From positions 1,488,001 through 1,552,000 of the forward strand of contig CAVWLB010000010.1 in assembly GCA_963755695.1 (NCBI GenBank): DNA of 64,000 nt. Reading direction: 5' to 3'. The notes beneath the pieces are model-generated. The model saw only the letters and a list, made by a program, of their open reading frames with translations. It did no database searches and was not told the DNA's origin. This DNA comes from QHWT01 sp963755695. Lineage in GTDB: Bacteria > Acidobacteriota > Vicinamibacteria > Vicinamibacterales > 2-12-FULL-66-21. Position 1 is the stretch's first letter, and the number at the start of each line of letters is the position of its first letter. The position numbers and the translations under genes were made by a program. Positions 36,932-47,689 of the stretch are shown one piece after another.

Positions 36932-38291
36932 ATGGTCACCGGCGGCACGGCACGTCCTTGCGCGCGCGAGCTCGACCGACTCGCCGTCGCAGCGCGACGG
37001 CGCTCGTGGTCGTCGGCCAGGTCATCGCCGTCGGCATCTTCCTGACGCCCGGCGCGATGATCCGCACGCTGGCGTCGCCGCTCTGGGTGCTCGTCGTCTG
37101 GGTGCTCATCGGCGGCATGGCGATCTGCGGCGCGCTCTGCTACGGCGCGCTCGCCGCCCGCTATCCGCACGCCGGCGGCGGCTACGTCTACCTGCGCGAG
37201 GCGTACGGCCGCGGGTGGCGTTCCTGTACGGATGGAAGTGCTTTCTGGTCATGGATCCGGGGATCACCGCGGCGCTCGCGACCGGGCTTCGCGAGCTACG
37301 TCGGGTACATCGTGCCGCTCGGGCCGATGCCTCTGCGGCTGGTCGCCATCGCCGCCATCCTCGCTGCTCGCGCTCGTGCACATCGCGGCGTCAAGCCCGG
37401 CACACGGCTGCTGACGACCTTGCGGTGCTGAAGCTCGTCGCTCATCGTCGGCGCTCATTCGTCGCTGGCGTTCGCGAGCGCCGCGGGAGACTGGCGACAC
37501 TTCGTGCCGTTCGCTCGCGGCGCGCCGGCGCGCCGCCGCTCGGCCGGAGCGCTGGCCGGCGCCCTGGTCGCGGCGTTCTTCTCGTTCGGCGGCTGGTGGG
37601 AAGTGACGAAGATCGCCGGCGAAGTCCGCGACCCGGCGCGGACGATGCCGCGCGCGCTGCTGCTCGGGCTGGCGATCGTCACGCTCGTCTACATCCTGGC
37701 GACGCTCGCGTTCATGTACGTCGATCCCGATCGAGCAGGTCGGGACCGGCGAGGCGTTCGTGGCGCAGGTCGGCGAGGTGCTGCTCGGCCGCGCCGGCGG
37801 CATGGTGGTCGCGGTGATCGTCGATCGTGTGCGTGCTCGGCAGCCTGGGCGCCATGCTGATGCTCGCTCCGCGCGTCTACTTCGCGATGGCGCAGGACGG
37901 CCTGTTCCCGGCGGCCGCGGCCGCGATCCATCCGCGGTTCGGCACGCCGGCGCGCGCGATCGCCGCCCAGGCGTGCTCGCCTCGGTCCTGGTCGTGCTCG
38001 GCACGTTCGACACGCATCGTCGCCTACTTCATCTTCATCACGGTCGTGTTCATCGCGCTGACCGTGGCGGCGGTCTTCGTGCTGCGCCGCCGCGATCCGA
38101 CGTTCCACGTGCCCGGCACCCTGGCCCGCGCTTATCTTCCTGGCATGGTTGCCGTGCTGCTGCTGCTCCTGCTCCTGAACAATCCGTTGCAGGCCCTGCT
38201 CGGCGTCGCGATCGTGGCGCTCGGCGTGCCCGTCTATCACCTGCACCGAGCGATCCGTCGCAGCGCCGCCGCACGGCCAAGAGGCACAATC

Positions 38292-38295
<4 letters not shown>
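36932..38295 (+). CDS. APC-superfamily amino-acid permease (frameshifted)
   Basis: The pieces read as a 12-helix APC transporter: VVGQVIAVGIFLTPGAMIRT, LASPLWVLVVWVLIGGMAIC, ALAARYPHAGGGYVYLREAY, FFSFGGWWEVTKIAGEVRDP, ARTMPRALLLGLAIVTLVYI and FHVPGTLARAYLPGMVAVLL. The GxG-type motif in helix 1 and the E-V-R-D-P motif are characteristic. The start at 36932 lies six bases after the receptor stop. At the 3' end one extra base hides the stop: in the corrected frame the protein ends in TGA overlapping the next ATG (38292-38295), so it is not a fusion. Substrate unknown, probably an amino acid. Confidence 0.85.
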
Positions 38296-38857
<562 letters not shown>

Positions 38858-39391
38858 CAGTTCACCCTCTGCCAGAATTTGGATTAGAGGCCCCGTCGGT
38901 GCGCTTCCCCGCACAGGGTAACCGTGTAGGGTCGGACCACCCCGTGGACGAACTCGATCGGGGCCGCCTGCTCCATCGCAATCGATGGACCATCTTGCCA
39001 CCTCTGAGCATCAACCTCGGAAGTCACACCTGCCGCACGACATACGACGCTCTCACCGATTCGAGAGGACGCGCTCCGGCGGAAGCGAGAACTGTGAATG
39101 TCAACCTCGGTTTACAACTGCCACGGATTTCCAGGGAACTGGCCGGACGACATGAGCAACCAGCGTTGCCGGCGAACGGCGGCACAACCCTCGATGCCGG
39201 ATCGAAAGACCCGGCTTCAAGCGGCGGCCCTGAAGAGGAGCCCTACACCCCGGCGAGTGATTCTGGATGCGACAATTGGGACTCTGATGCTGGCTCCACA
39301 GAGAGAGCGGCGATGCGAGGAGGGAATTCGGAAAAACTACTGGAGGGCGGGACCGCGCGGAGCCTGCTCTCCGCGCGGATCCCCGGATCGG
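38858..39391. other. Intergenic region downstream of the UGA-containing gene
   Basis: About 530 bases lie between the convergent genes ending at 38857 and 39392. Frames here are open in places but show no family similarity, no signal peptide and no ribosome-binding site that I would trust. The only structure is the REP-like element at 39210-39247. Confidence 0.5.
39210..39247. repeat. Degenerate REPIN-like element
   Basis: cccggcttcaagcggcggcc followed by ctgaagaggagccctaca matches the 18045-18087 element (ccggcttcgcgcggcgcctc tgaagaggcgccctaca) with several substitutions. The CCTACA end is kept and the leading TGTAGG box is lost. Confidence 0.6.
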
Positions 39392-40424
39392 TCAGCGATC
39401 GAACTTCAACCAGACGTCGTAGACGTTCGCCTCCTCCCCATCGGCCCACGTCAGCTTGCCTACCTGCCTGAACTCGTTGCCAAACCGATCCATCCTCTTC
39501 GATTGTTTGTAGTCCGTGCGGATTGCGACGAGCCCGGCATCCGGGAGCCGCTGCAGTTCTTCCTCCTCGGAGAGCCCGTTATGGTTTCGGTCGGTCCATA
39601 ACAGCAAGTGCTGGAAGATCGGATCCCGACTATCGATGATGCCGTCCCCAACGGTCGTGGCGCCATATGAGGGACTCTCAGCAAAGCGCAAGGCTTCGAA
39701 CCCGTTCGGTGCCGTAATCTGCCGATCACCGTTCGGATACGCAGGGGTATACGATCCAAACAGCTCGGTCCCGTCGTCTATTGTGCCGTTCCCGTTGCGA
39801 TCGAATGCCAGGAATGCGTTGTCGGCGTCGCGACGCGTCCATGACACCCGCTCCGACTGACCGTCTCCATCAAGATCGAACAGCACCCCGTCTTCCACGC
39901 TCGTGAGGTGATACCCTTTTCCCGACGTATCGATGATGATCGGGCTGCCTGGCGTAAACACACATTCGAACCCATTCCAGTAATAGTCGCTCCCGAGACC
40001 GGCACACTGCTGCGCCGGTGATTGAGCTGTGACCAGGGCAGTACTCTGGGTCAGGCCGGCAGGGACAAAGACCGGTGACGGGATGCCAGCCAGCCAGTAA
40101 GCGTGCGCCCCCAGGGTCACCCATGGCCCACCTGTACGGTACTGGGATCTGGCGCTGTGCGGTTGCCGACCAGAACCCGTCCTTGTGCAACGCTGACCCG
40201 GAGCGCCCCGCGATGTGCGCGTCGACCATCACACCCACGACGCAAACATTGAACGGCACCGTTGTGCCGACTGTGTACACCACCCACAGATTCGAACCGA
40301 GCTGCGAGCTCGTATTCGGTGTCTGTACCACGCCTCCGCAGGGGATGCCGACACTCTGTGGATACGCCGACGCCGCGAAGAGGGAAAGAACCGCCAGGCA
40401 CACCAACACTATTCGCGCTCTCAT
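39392..40424 (-). CDS. Secreted protein with EF-hand-like calcium loops (one frameshift)
   Basis: Start 40424 follows a strong GGAGGAGAGGAG site and gives the signal RARIVLVCLAVLSLFAASAY. After one extra base is removed near 40140 the protein is 343 residues. The C-terminal half contains Asp-rich loops typical of calcium sites: LFDLDGDGQSERVSW, AFDRNGNGTIDDGTELFGSY and WTDRNHNGLSEEEELQRL. Similar modules are found in secreted dockerin-like or RTX-associated proteins. The N-terminal half has cysteine pairs (GIPCGG, FNVCVV) suggesting disulfides. The family is not recognised. It lies 27 bases downstream of the next small secreted protein, probably in one operon. Confidence 0.75.
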
Positions 40425-40451
40425 GAATCTCCTCTCCTCCCGACCCACGCC

Positions 40452-40991
40452 TCATTCAGGCAACAGGAACTGCGCCAGCTTCGACTTCAACATCGTCGCC
40501 TTGTAACCCTTTCGGGTGTGTTCGGCGAACTCGCGGAGCGCCGCCTGCCCATCGGGTGGCAGGGCCGCGAGCAGCCGATCGCGAGCATCGAGCGCCGCCT
40601 GACGCCGCTTCATCTCGAGCGCATCGGCCTGATCGCTTCGCTCGGATAGATTTGCCGAGGTGAGGCCGTCCTGCAGCTTCAAGGCGCGCTGTCCGAGTTC
40701 CCGTTCCTGCGCGATGACAGACTGCGCCTCCTTGCGAATCTGCGCGCGCTGTTCCCTTGAAGTGGCGAGATAGATCACGGTCGGGATCGGCTCGATCGGA
40801 GCAGCCGGTCCCGCCATTACACGAAACGCTTCGAGCCAGGCCGCCCAATTCGGGATCAGCTCCGGATTCTTCTCGCCGTCAATCGTGATGACGTCCGAGT
40901 CCGAAACCGGAGGTTTCCCTTGCGCGTGCACGGCCGACACTGACGTGAGCAGCAGATACACGAGCGCACTTTCAAGTCGAAGTCGATTCAT
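40452..40991 (-). CDS. Secreted helical protein of unknown function (179 residues)
   Basis: The signal peptide NRLRLESALVYLLLTSVSAV ends at HAQ. The mature part is mostly charged helix (SREQRAQIRKEAQSVIAQER, LEMKRRQAALDARDRLLAAL). No family is recognised. The start at 40991 is chosen for the signal; the frame continues upstream without coding character. It lies directly upstream of the EF-hand-like gene, so the two may function together. The 260 bases before it (40992-41253) show nothing identifiable. Confidence 0.7.
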   Translation of the reverse strand: MNRLRLESALVYLLLTSVSAVHAQGKPPVSDSDVITIDGEKNPELIPNWAAWLEAFRVMAGPAAPIEPIPTVIYLATSREQRAQIRKEAQSVIAQERELGQRALKLQDGLTSANLSERSDQADALEMKRRQAALDARDRLLAALPPDGQAALREFAEHTRKGYKATMLKSKLAQFLLPE

Positions 40992-41253
40992 GAAAGGCCT
41001 CCATTGATCCAAGGGCCAGTTCGGTGACGAATCGTAGGTCGCGCCGAACCAGTGCAACGGATGGACCGGCGGCCGAGTGTGGTGATGCCTCGGGAAGTGA
41101 GTGAAAGGCTGAGAGTTGCGCGAACGGAGATCGACGAGTGACGAGACGGCCGTCCGGGACTGGCGGGATCGCGTCAACCAAAGTTGACCGGCGCAGCGGA
41201 TGCGCGTGGAACCAGCGGGCACCGGCAGCAGCGCGGCGTTGCACGCCGGTAAA

Positions 41254-44200
41254 TCAATGTAGCAGCGGTGTCACCTGGGTCATGATGGCGGTGTACCTCT
41301 TCAGCGCATCTTCTGCCGCTGTGACGGTCTGGGTCGGCGGCAGTTCGCTGCCGTCCTGTGACAGCGAGTACAACGCGGAGAGCTCCCCCGCTATGGTGGT
41401 AAGTGTTGGCTGCGTGGAACCGGTAGATCCGCGTCCTCGCCCGCGACCCTCGTCGGTGGTGCCCGCGAGCGTCGAGAGCGTCTGCGCTACGTCCGCCTTC
41501 CCGGCCGCCTGGGCGCGCTCGCGCGCCTCCGCAATTTTGGGAAGTACCTCTTCAATCCTGAACAGGGCATCGTAGAGGCGCTTCGAAAGAGTGAACTGTT
41601 TTTGTAGTGCGGCAGGCCCGACCTTGACGCGGGGATCCACTCGGACCGTGAGCGGCTGCGTGTAAGCCTTCCCCGCGACCGTGAGCTTCACGGTGTACGT
41701 GCCGGGCACGACCCACGGGCCCTTGGGTCCGGGTGCCGTGTCGTGCGGTGTTGCTGCTATGGGATACTCCGGCGCCCCGGGGACCGGCGGATAGTGCAGA
41801 TCCCACACGAACCGATGCAGTCCGGCGTCCGTTGAAACGACCGGTGACGGCCTGATCCAGTAAGCCGGCACGTTCCCCTCGTCGCGAATTTCGACAGGTT
41901 TATCGTCGCTCGAGTATCGCCTGACGACCTTCCCGGTACCGTCGAGAATCTCGATAGAGACGGATCCGCTGGACGGCTGCTTAAGAAAATAGTGAATGAT
42001 CGCACCATCCTGGGGGTTCTCACCCGCCGGCTCGTCGGGCGGCAGCGGCGTGTCCGTGTTCCGGTTCCACTCGAAACGGGTGGCCACCTGCGGCTTCAAC
42101 AAGGTCGCTTCGGCGTCGGCGTCCCTGACTTCGGGTCTCCACTGTCGAAGCGGCGTGATGTCGTCGAGAATCCAGAACCCGCGGCCGTGCGTGCCGACGA
42201 CGAGGTCGTCGTCTTTGATGACGAGGTCCCGAATCGAGGTGGCCGGCATGTTGCACTCGCAGCGACTGCCAGCTCTCCCCGTCGTCGAACGAGACGTACA
42301 CCTGTGTCTCGGTGCCCGCAAACAGCAAACCCTTGCGTTTCGGGTCTTCCTTCACGGTATTCACGATCGCGCCGGCCGGCAGGCCATTGACGATGGCGTT
42401 CCAGGTTTTGCCGCCATCCTGCGTGCGATAGATGTGCGGACGCAGATCGTCGAGGCGGAACGTGTTGATTGCCGCATACGCTCCCAGCGGATCGCTGTGG
42501 GATGCGTCCATCATCGAGACCTTGGCCCACGGCTTCAGATCGCGGAGGCGTCACGTCGTTCCAGGTCTTGCCGCCGTCGGCGGTGACGTGAATCAAGCCA
42601 TCGTCGGTTCCAGCCCAGATGCGATTGATATCCGAGTACGACGGGGCGATGGTGTAGATGACTCCGCGTTGCGACACGGTCGGCGGCGGGCGTATTCCTG
42701 TACTTGCCGACGTTCTCGGGTACCTCCCACGTCTTGCGTGTCAGGTCTGGACTGATCCGGGTCCACGCATTGCCGCCGGTCGTGGTCTTCCACAATCTAT
42801 TCGACGCGAAGTACATCGTGTGCGGGATCGATCGGAGAGAACAGCACCGGCTGTGTACGGATGGTGCGATAGTCAGTTCCTCGCGTTAGTCGCGGCGGCA
42901 CCTGCACCACTTCGCCGGTCTTGCGGTTGTAACGAGAGACCTTGCCTCCATAATACGATGTCAGGGTTCGAGAGGATCCGGGGCAACGTAGCCGTATTCC
43001 TCGACACCCACCGGGTGCCACTCGCGAAACGTGATCCGGCCGTCGTCGCTGCGGCTCTGCACGCAGGCGGAGCCGCTTTCCTGCTGACCTCCACACACGC
43101 GGTAGGGAAAGGCGTTATCCGTGCTCACGTGATAGAACTGCGCGGTCGGCTGGTTATACCAGGAGCTCCAGCTCTGGCCGCCGTTCACGGTGATCACGGT
43201 CCCCTGGTCCGATGCGATCAGGATGATGTCGCTGTTGGTCGGGTTGATCCAGATGCGGTGATAGTCGTCGCCGCCCGGCGCCCCGCGCAGTGCTCGAAAT
43301 GTCTTGCCGCCATCGGTTGATTTCCACGCCACCACGCTGGCCGTGTAGACGATGTCGGGGTTCTTCGGGTCGACTTTGACCTCGGCGAAGTCGTCACCGC
43401 GAGTGACGATGAGGGTGTTGTCGGTCGGTCTGCTCCAGCTCTGGCCGCCATCGTCCGAGCGGTAGAGGCCGGCGCCGTCTGTCGCTTGGACGGTCGCATA
43501 CATCCGTCTGCCATCGCTTGGAGCCACGGTGATTCCGATCCGGCCGAGGCCGCCTTGTTCGAAATTCGGCAAGCCGTTGGTCAGCGGTTTCCAGTCGTCT
43601 CCGCCGTCCGTCGATTCGAACAAGCCGCTGCCTGGTCCGCTGAAGACACCGTTCTCCCACGGTCCCTGCCGCGCTTCCCACAAAACGGCGTACACGTGCT
43701 TCGCGTTGGATGGATCGAACACGACGTCGACCCCTCCGGTATTCTCATCTTTATAGAGGACCTTCTGAAAGCTCCGGCCGCCGTCAGTCGATCGGAAGAT
43801 CCCGCGTTCTTCATTGGGTCCGTATGGATGGCCGAGAACGGCCACGAACAACCGATCAGGATTACCGGGGTCGACAATGATCTGCGGAATCTGCTGGCCG
43901 TCACGGAGTCCGAGATGGGTCCAGGTCTTTCCTGCGTCGGTGGATTTGTAGAGGCCGTCGCCGGTGGAGAGATCCGGACGCTGAAGACCTTCCCCGCTGC
44001 CAACGTAGATCACGTCCGGGTTCGACGGCGCGATCGCGATCGCGCCAATCGAGCCGGTCGGCTGGTCGTCGAAGATCGGCTTCCAGGTGACGCCGTAGTC
44101 GGTTGATTTCCAGACACCACCGTTCACCGCGCCGATGTAGAACACGTTTGGCTGCGAGGCAACGCCGCTTGCCGCCTTCGTGCGACCACCGCGGAACGGA

Positions 44201-44337
44201 CCGATTGAGCGCCACCGCATTTCGTTGAAGATCGACGGCGTGCCATTCCCTGCAGACTGTTGCGCCGAGGTTTCACCGAGCGTGGCAGCAACCAGCATCA
44301 CGGCTGCAGTCAGCAGGAAGCGACCTGTACGAACCAT
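41254..44337 (-). CDS. Large secreted BNR/Asp-box (VPS10/sortilin-like) beta-propeller protein (six insertions)
   Basis: Corrected length is 1025 residues: signal VRTGRFLLTAAVMLVAATLG, then repeated Asp-boxes (STDYGVTWKPIF, STDAGKTWTHLG, STDGGRSFQKVL, SDDGGQSWSRPT, TADGGKTWNDV, SFDDGESW) forming two propellers, then a C-terminal domain of about 280 residues with PGTYTVKLTVAGKAYTQPLT. Proteins of this kind are often labelled glycosyl hydrolase, but I see no sialidase catalytic set. Six single-base insertions fall between about 42240 and 42970; each restores the Asp-box phase when removed, for example PLEP-DIV-YGGKVSRYNRKTGE. The frame upstream of 44337 belongs to the neighbouring gene's shadow. 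Confidence 0.85.
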
Positions 44338-44372
44338 GGCGGGCAGTATATCGTGCGCTTCGATCGGCGTTT

Positions 44373-45650
44373 CTAGAAGTCGCGGATGCGTACGCGCAGC
44401 TCGGGTTGACCGGTATGCCACCGAAGCATCGGTTCGATGTAAGCCCGCTCGACGCGCGCGTCTCGCGGCAACGGGACCGTGACTTCTATTGCCTGCGGTG
44501 AGATCAGAGGGGTGACTTCGTCGCGGTAGGCGCGATAGGCCTGCATCCAGCCGACTTGGTCGCGGACTGCGCTGCGGGTAAACGAGGCAAACCGGCCGGC
44601 CACCACGACGGCGAGCAGCGTCGCTGTCGCGAGGCCAACACGAATCCCCGCGCGCACGCTCAGACGATCGCCGATCCAAGCGATCGTACCCGCAAGAATC
44701 CAGCAGAGCCCCATTGCCGGCAGATAGGTGTAGCGGCCGACATTTCCCCACGTAAACCAGAGATATGGAGGCATGGTCAGGATCATCCACGCGAGGCCAG
44801 TTCGCATGATGCGCGAACCGCGAAAGACAATCGCCACGGCTGCAAGCGCGATCACGACGTAGTCCAGCGTCGTACGCCGGCCGATGTACATCGACACCAC
44901 GTAGTCTCGTGCGTGCTCGAAGGCGTGAAGGCCGGCGGCATAGTGTCCTTCTGTAAACACGTAGCTGTGCCGGTTCGCGATGACGGTCGTCACGATTAAC
45001 GATACGGCGAGAGCAGCAAAGGCCAGCACTTCGGCCGGCCGGGGCCGCTGCCGAACCACATCAGGCGACACCCAGACGACGAGCGGTATTGTTGCGAAGA
45101 GCGTGACGGTTGCCTCGTGTGAATACATGGCCGCAGCGGCACAGGCGACGGCGCCCCACGAAGCCCAGTTCGTGCGCTCGCGCCGCACGGCGCTGAGCGC
45201 ACAATGCAGCGCGGCCAGATACCATACCGCGGCGAACGCGGTGGTGACGGCGCAAATCCAGATCACCGCTTCCACGTACGACGGCATCAGCGCCCACGTG
45301 ACCGCCGCCACGAGAGCAACGTCACGGCGTCCGAAGACTCGGGCCGTGAGATGCAGCAGGAGAATCGCGTTGATGACGTGCAGGGACAACTCGAGCGAGT
45401 GGTAACACACGGTGTTCGTGCTGCACGCACGGAACGCACCATCCCACCAGAGCTCTACCACCGGTCGATAGAAGTGAGCGCGGCCGGTCACGATGACCGA
45501 ACGAAGCACGCCAAGATCGCGCGCGTCGTTGAGCCATTGGAAGTCGTCACGTGCCAGGTACGCACCGAGCGTGCCGTGGGATACGTAAAGGATCAGGGGA
45601 AGGACAGCGACGAGCAGCGTCTCGCGCCAGCCGGCACGCGTCACGTTCAC
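44373..45650 (-). CDS. Polytopic membrane protein, GT39/PMT-like
   Basis: The 425-residue protein has ten or more hydrophobic helices. The first loop bears acidic residues after helix 1 (ARDDFQWLNDARDL), and the pattern FYRPVVELWW is typical of the GT-C glycosyltransferase fold (dolichol/undecaprenyl-phosphate sugar donors). Other helices include LHVINAILLLHLTARVF and NVGRYTYLPAMGLCWILAGT. The start overlaps the stop of the upstream secreted protein (ATGA), so they are co-translated. Substrate unknown; the neighbouring epimerase and aminotransferase suggest glycan assembly or protein glycosylation. Confidence 0.7.
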   Translation of the reverse strand: MNVTRAGWRETLLVAVLPLILYVSHGTLGAYLARDDFQWLNDARDLGVLRSVIVTGRAHFYRPVVELWWDGAFRACSTNTVCYHSLELSLHVINAILLLHLTARVFGRRDVALVAAVTWALMPSYVEAVIWICAVTTAFAAVWYLAALHCALSAVRRERTNWASWGAVACAAAAMYSHEATVTLFATIPLVVWVSPDVVRQRPRPAEVLAFAALAVSLIVTTVIANRHSYVFTEGHYAAGLHAFEHARDYVVSMYIGRRTTLDYVVIALAAVAIVFRGSRIMRTGLAWMILTMPPYLWFTWGNVGRYTYLPAMGLCWILAGTIAWIGDRLSVRAGIRVGLATATLLAVVVAGRFASFTRSAVRDQVGWMQAYRAYRDEVTPLISPQAIEVTVPLPRDARVERAYIEPMLRWHTGQPELRVRIRDF

Positions 45651-46687
45651 CGTCTTATGGCCGTGCCGGTGGAGGCCGCGCTCTGGCCGCGAAGTCTTCT
45701 ATAGAAATTCCACAGCATGTTGGTGTGCGTGTACTGGTCCTTTTCCGGCAGGTTCGTTGGCGTGATGCGCAGACCAGTACTCGACTCGGCCCAGCTCTGA
45801 ACGATCAGATCATCTGGCATGTCGCGCCATGACGTGAACGCGCCGGTCAGCGATTCGATCAGCCGCTCCGCGTCGAGCGCATACAGCACGTTCGCATCGC
45901 CATTGTTGCCCCAGATGATGATACCGAATTGCATGCCCCGGGCGTGCGCGGTGTCTCTGAGCCGCCGCATGTCGCGAGTGAAGTCGTCGCGTGCAGGTCG
46001 GATGGCTGCGAGGTCGACATCGATGTGAAGAAACGCCGGGAGCACACCTCTTGCAGCGAGGAGATCGAGGACAGTCACCAGCGCGTCCGCGCTCGAGAAC
46101 GGAAACGCCTCGATCAGACCGATCTTCACGGCCGGGAACGCGCTGCGGACGCCGCTGACGTAGGTCGCGATCCGATCAGCGGTTGGCTCGAGGGCGGGCC
46201 CGCCACAGACAGGAGCTCGGCCTGAGACGAACGGCTCGTCCATCGCGAGGTAGGATACCGCGCCGCCGGCCGCCTCGACCGCGCGAACAGATCTCAGGGT
46301 CGCTGCGATCGACTGATTCATCCCGCTGCCGTCAGCTGTGCAGAAAAATTCCTTGACCGACGCGACTTCGATCGCGGTCTCGATGTGCCAGTCCCTGAGC
46401 TTTTGAAATGCGCCCGCTCGCACGAACGCATCGTACGAATCGGGCCCGACGATGCGGTCCGGAGGCGTCAGCGTGTGCTGCTGATAGAACTTGAAGACCG
46501 AGGTCAGCCGTCGCGCCCGTGGCCACTCTTCGGGATGCTCGAACAACCGGGTGTAGTCGAGCGTGCCCGGTCCGGGACAGAACCATACGCGAGGGGCGTG
46601 GGTCTGCGCGCGCGCATCGTAGCCCGCGAGAATCACGAGCGCGGCCACGAGGCACCAGGAGAGAACGGCGCGCCGCATACGGCACAT
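45647..46687 (-). CDS. Secreted TIM-barrel-like protein, possible glycoside hydrolase
   Basis: This is a 346-residue protein with signal RRAVLSWCLVAALVILAGYD ending near ARAQ. The pattern suggests an alpha/beta barrel: SYLAMDEPFVSG, KIGLIEAFPFSS, PAFLHIDVDLAAIRP, MQFGIIIWGNNGD and DLIVQSWAESSTGLRI. Acidic residues at strand ends (DEP, EAF, DVD, WAE) would suit a retaining hydrolase, but I cannot assign a family. It is co-directional with sugar-nucleotide genes upstream and overlaps the membrane protein gene downstream. Confidence 0.65.
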   Translation of the reverse strand: MCRMRRAVLSWCLVAALVILAGYDARAQTHAPRVWFCPGPGTLDYTRLFEHPEEWPRARRLTSVFKFYQQHTLTPPDRIVGPDSYDAFVRAGAFQKLRDWHIETAIEVASVKEFFCTADGSGMNQSIAATLRSVRAVEAAGGAVSYLAMDEPFVSGRAPVCGGPALEPTADRIATYVSGVRSAFPAVKIGLIEAFPFSSADALVTVLDLLAARGVLPAFLHIDVDLAAIRPARDDFTRDMRRLRDTAHARGMQFGIIIWGNNGDANVLYALDAERLIESLTGAFTSWRDMPDDLIVQSWAESSTGLRITPTNLPEKDQYTHTNMLWNFYRRLRGQSAASTGTAIRR

Positions 46688-46735
46688 AGGCTGCCTTCTT
46701 CCACCCGGAGGCGGAAGCCACTTGAAGCGGATCGA

Positions 46736-47686
46736 CTACGCCGACGTCGTAGCGGCGCCGGCCGTCCGATACCATTCGACGGTACGTCGCAGGCCTTCTT
46801 CGAACGACACGATCGGCTCGTACTTCAGGATCTGGCGCGCCTTCGTGATGTCGGCTTGCGAATCGCGCACGTCGCCGGCGCGCTCGGGTTCGTAGATCGG
46901 CTCGACCGATGCCCCTATCAGGTCGCGCATGGTCCGGAACAACTGGTTCAGCGAAATGCGCCCCGCCGTCGCGACGTTGATCACTTCCCCGCTCGCGCCC
47001 GGCGCGTCGCAGGCGCGCAGCACGCCGTCGACGACATTGGCGACGTAGGTGAAGTCGCGCGTCTGTTCTCCGTCGCCGTAAATCTTCGGCGAGCGCTTCT
47101 CGATCAGCGCCGAGGCAAAAACGGAAATCACGCCCGAGTATGGCGAGGAGGGATCCTGTCGCGGACCGAACACGTTGAAATATCGAATCGACACGGTCTC
47201 GAAGCCGTAGAGATGGGTGAACAACTGCAGGTACTGCTCGCCCACCACCTTCTGCAATGCGTAAGGCGACAGCGGATTTGTGGGCATGTCCTCCCGCTTC
47301 GGCAGCGTCGGCGTGTTTCCGTAGGCGGATGACGAGCCGGCAAAGACCAGTCGCTTCACCCCGGCATCGCGCGACGCGACCAGCACGTTGAGCGTACCAT
47401 CCACGTTCGCCCGGTTCGAAGTAATCGGGTCCTTCACCGAACGCGGCACCGACGGCATCGCGGCCTCGTGCAGCACGTAGTCGCAGCCGACGACCGCACG
47501 ACGGGCAAAATCGAGGTCAGCGAGATCCCCCTCGAGAAACTCGACCTCCGGCACGTGATCCAGATTGGAGCGTTTGCCGGTGCTCAGATCGTCAGCGACA
47601 CGAACCTGGTGGCCGCGCCGAGCGAGCTCCTCAGTAAGGTGCGATCCGATGAACCCCGCGCCGCCGGTAACAAGGTAATGTGCCAT
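46736..47686 (-). CDS. NAD-dependent sugar epimerase/dehydratase (extended SDR, GalE/WbpP-like)
   Basis: This 316-residue enzyme has the Rossmann motif TGGAGFIGSHLTEELARRGH, the Ser in GSSSAYGNTP and the catalytic pair in SPYALQKVVGEQY (YxxxK). The substrate-domain segment is SIRYFNVFGPRQDPSSPYSG. These features fit UDP-glucose or UDP-N-acetylhexosamine 4-epimerases used in surface polysaccharide synthesis. The gene starts three bases after the aminotransferase stop. Confidence 0.9.
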   Translation of the reverse strand: MAHYLVTGGAGFIGSHLTEELARRGHQVRVADDLSTGKRSNLDHVPEVEFLEGDLADLDFARRAVVGCDYVLHEAAMPSVPRSVKDPITSNRANVDGTLNVLVASRDAGVKRLVFAGSSSAYGNTPTLPKREDMPTNPLSPYALQKVVGEQYLQLFTHLYGFETVSIRYFNVFGPRQDPSSPYSGVISVFASALIEKRSPKIYGDGEQTRDFTYVANVVDGVLRACDAPGASGEVINVATAGRISLNQLFRTMRDLIGASVEPIYEPERAGDVRDSQADITKARQILKYEPIVSFEEGLRRTVEWYRTAGAATTSA

Positions 47687-47689
47687 GCC

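Noticed and set aside
42961..44790. A 609-residue protein starting at 44790 with the BNR domain
   Set aside because: Residues before ATG 44337 are antisense-frame translation of the neighbouring membrane protein gene; the signal peptide starts at 44337.
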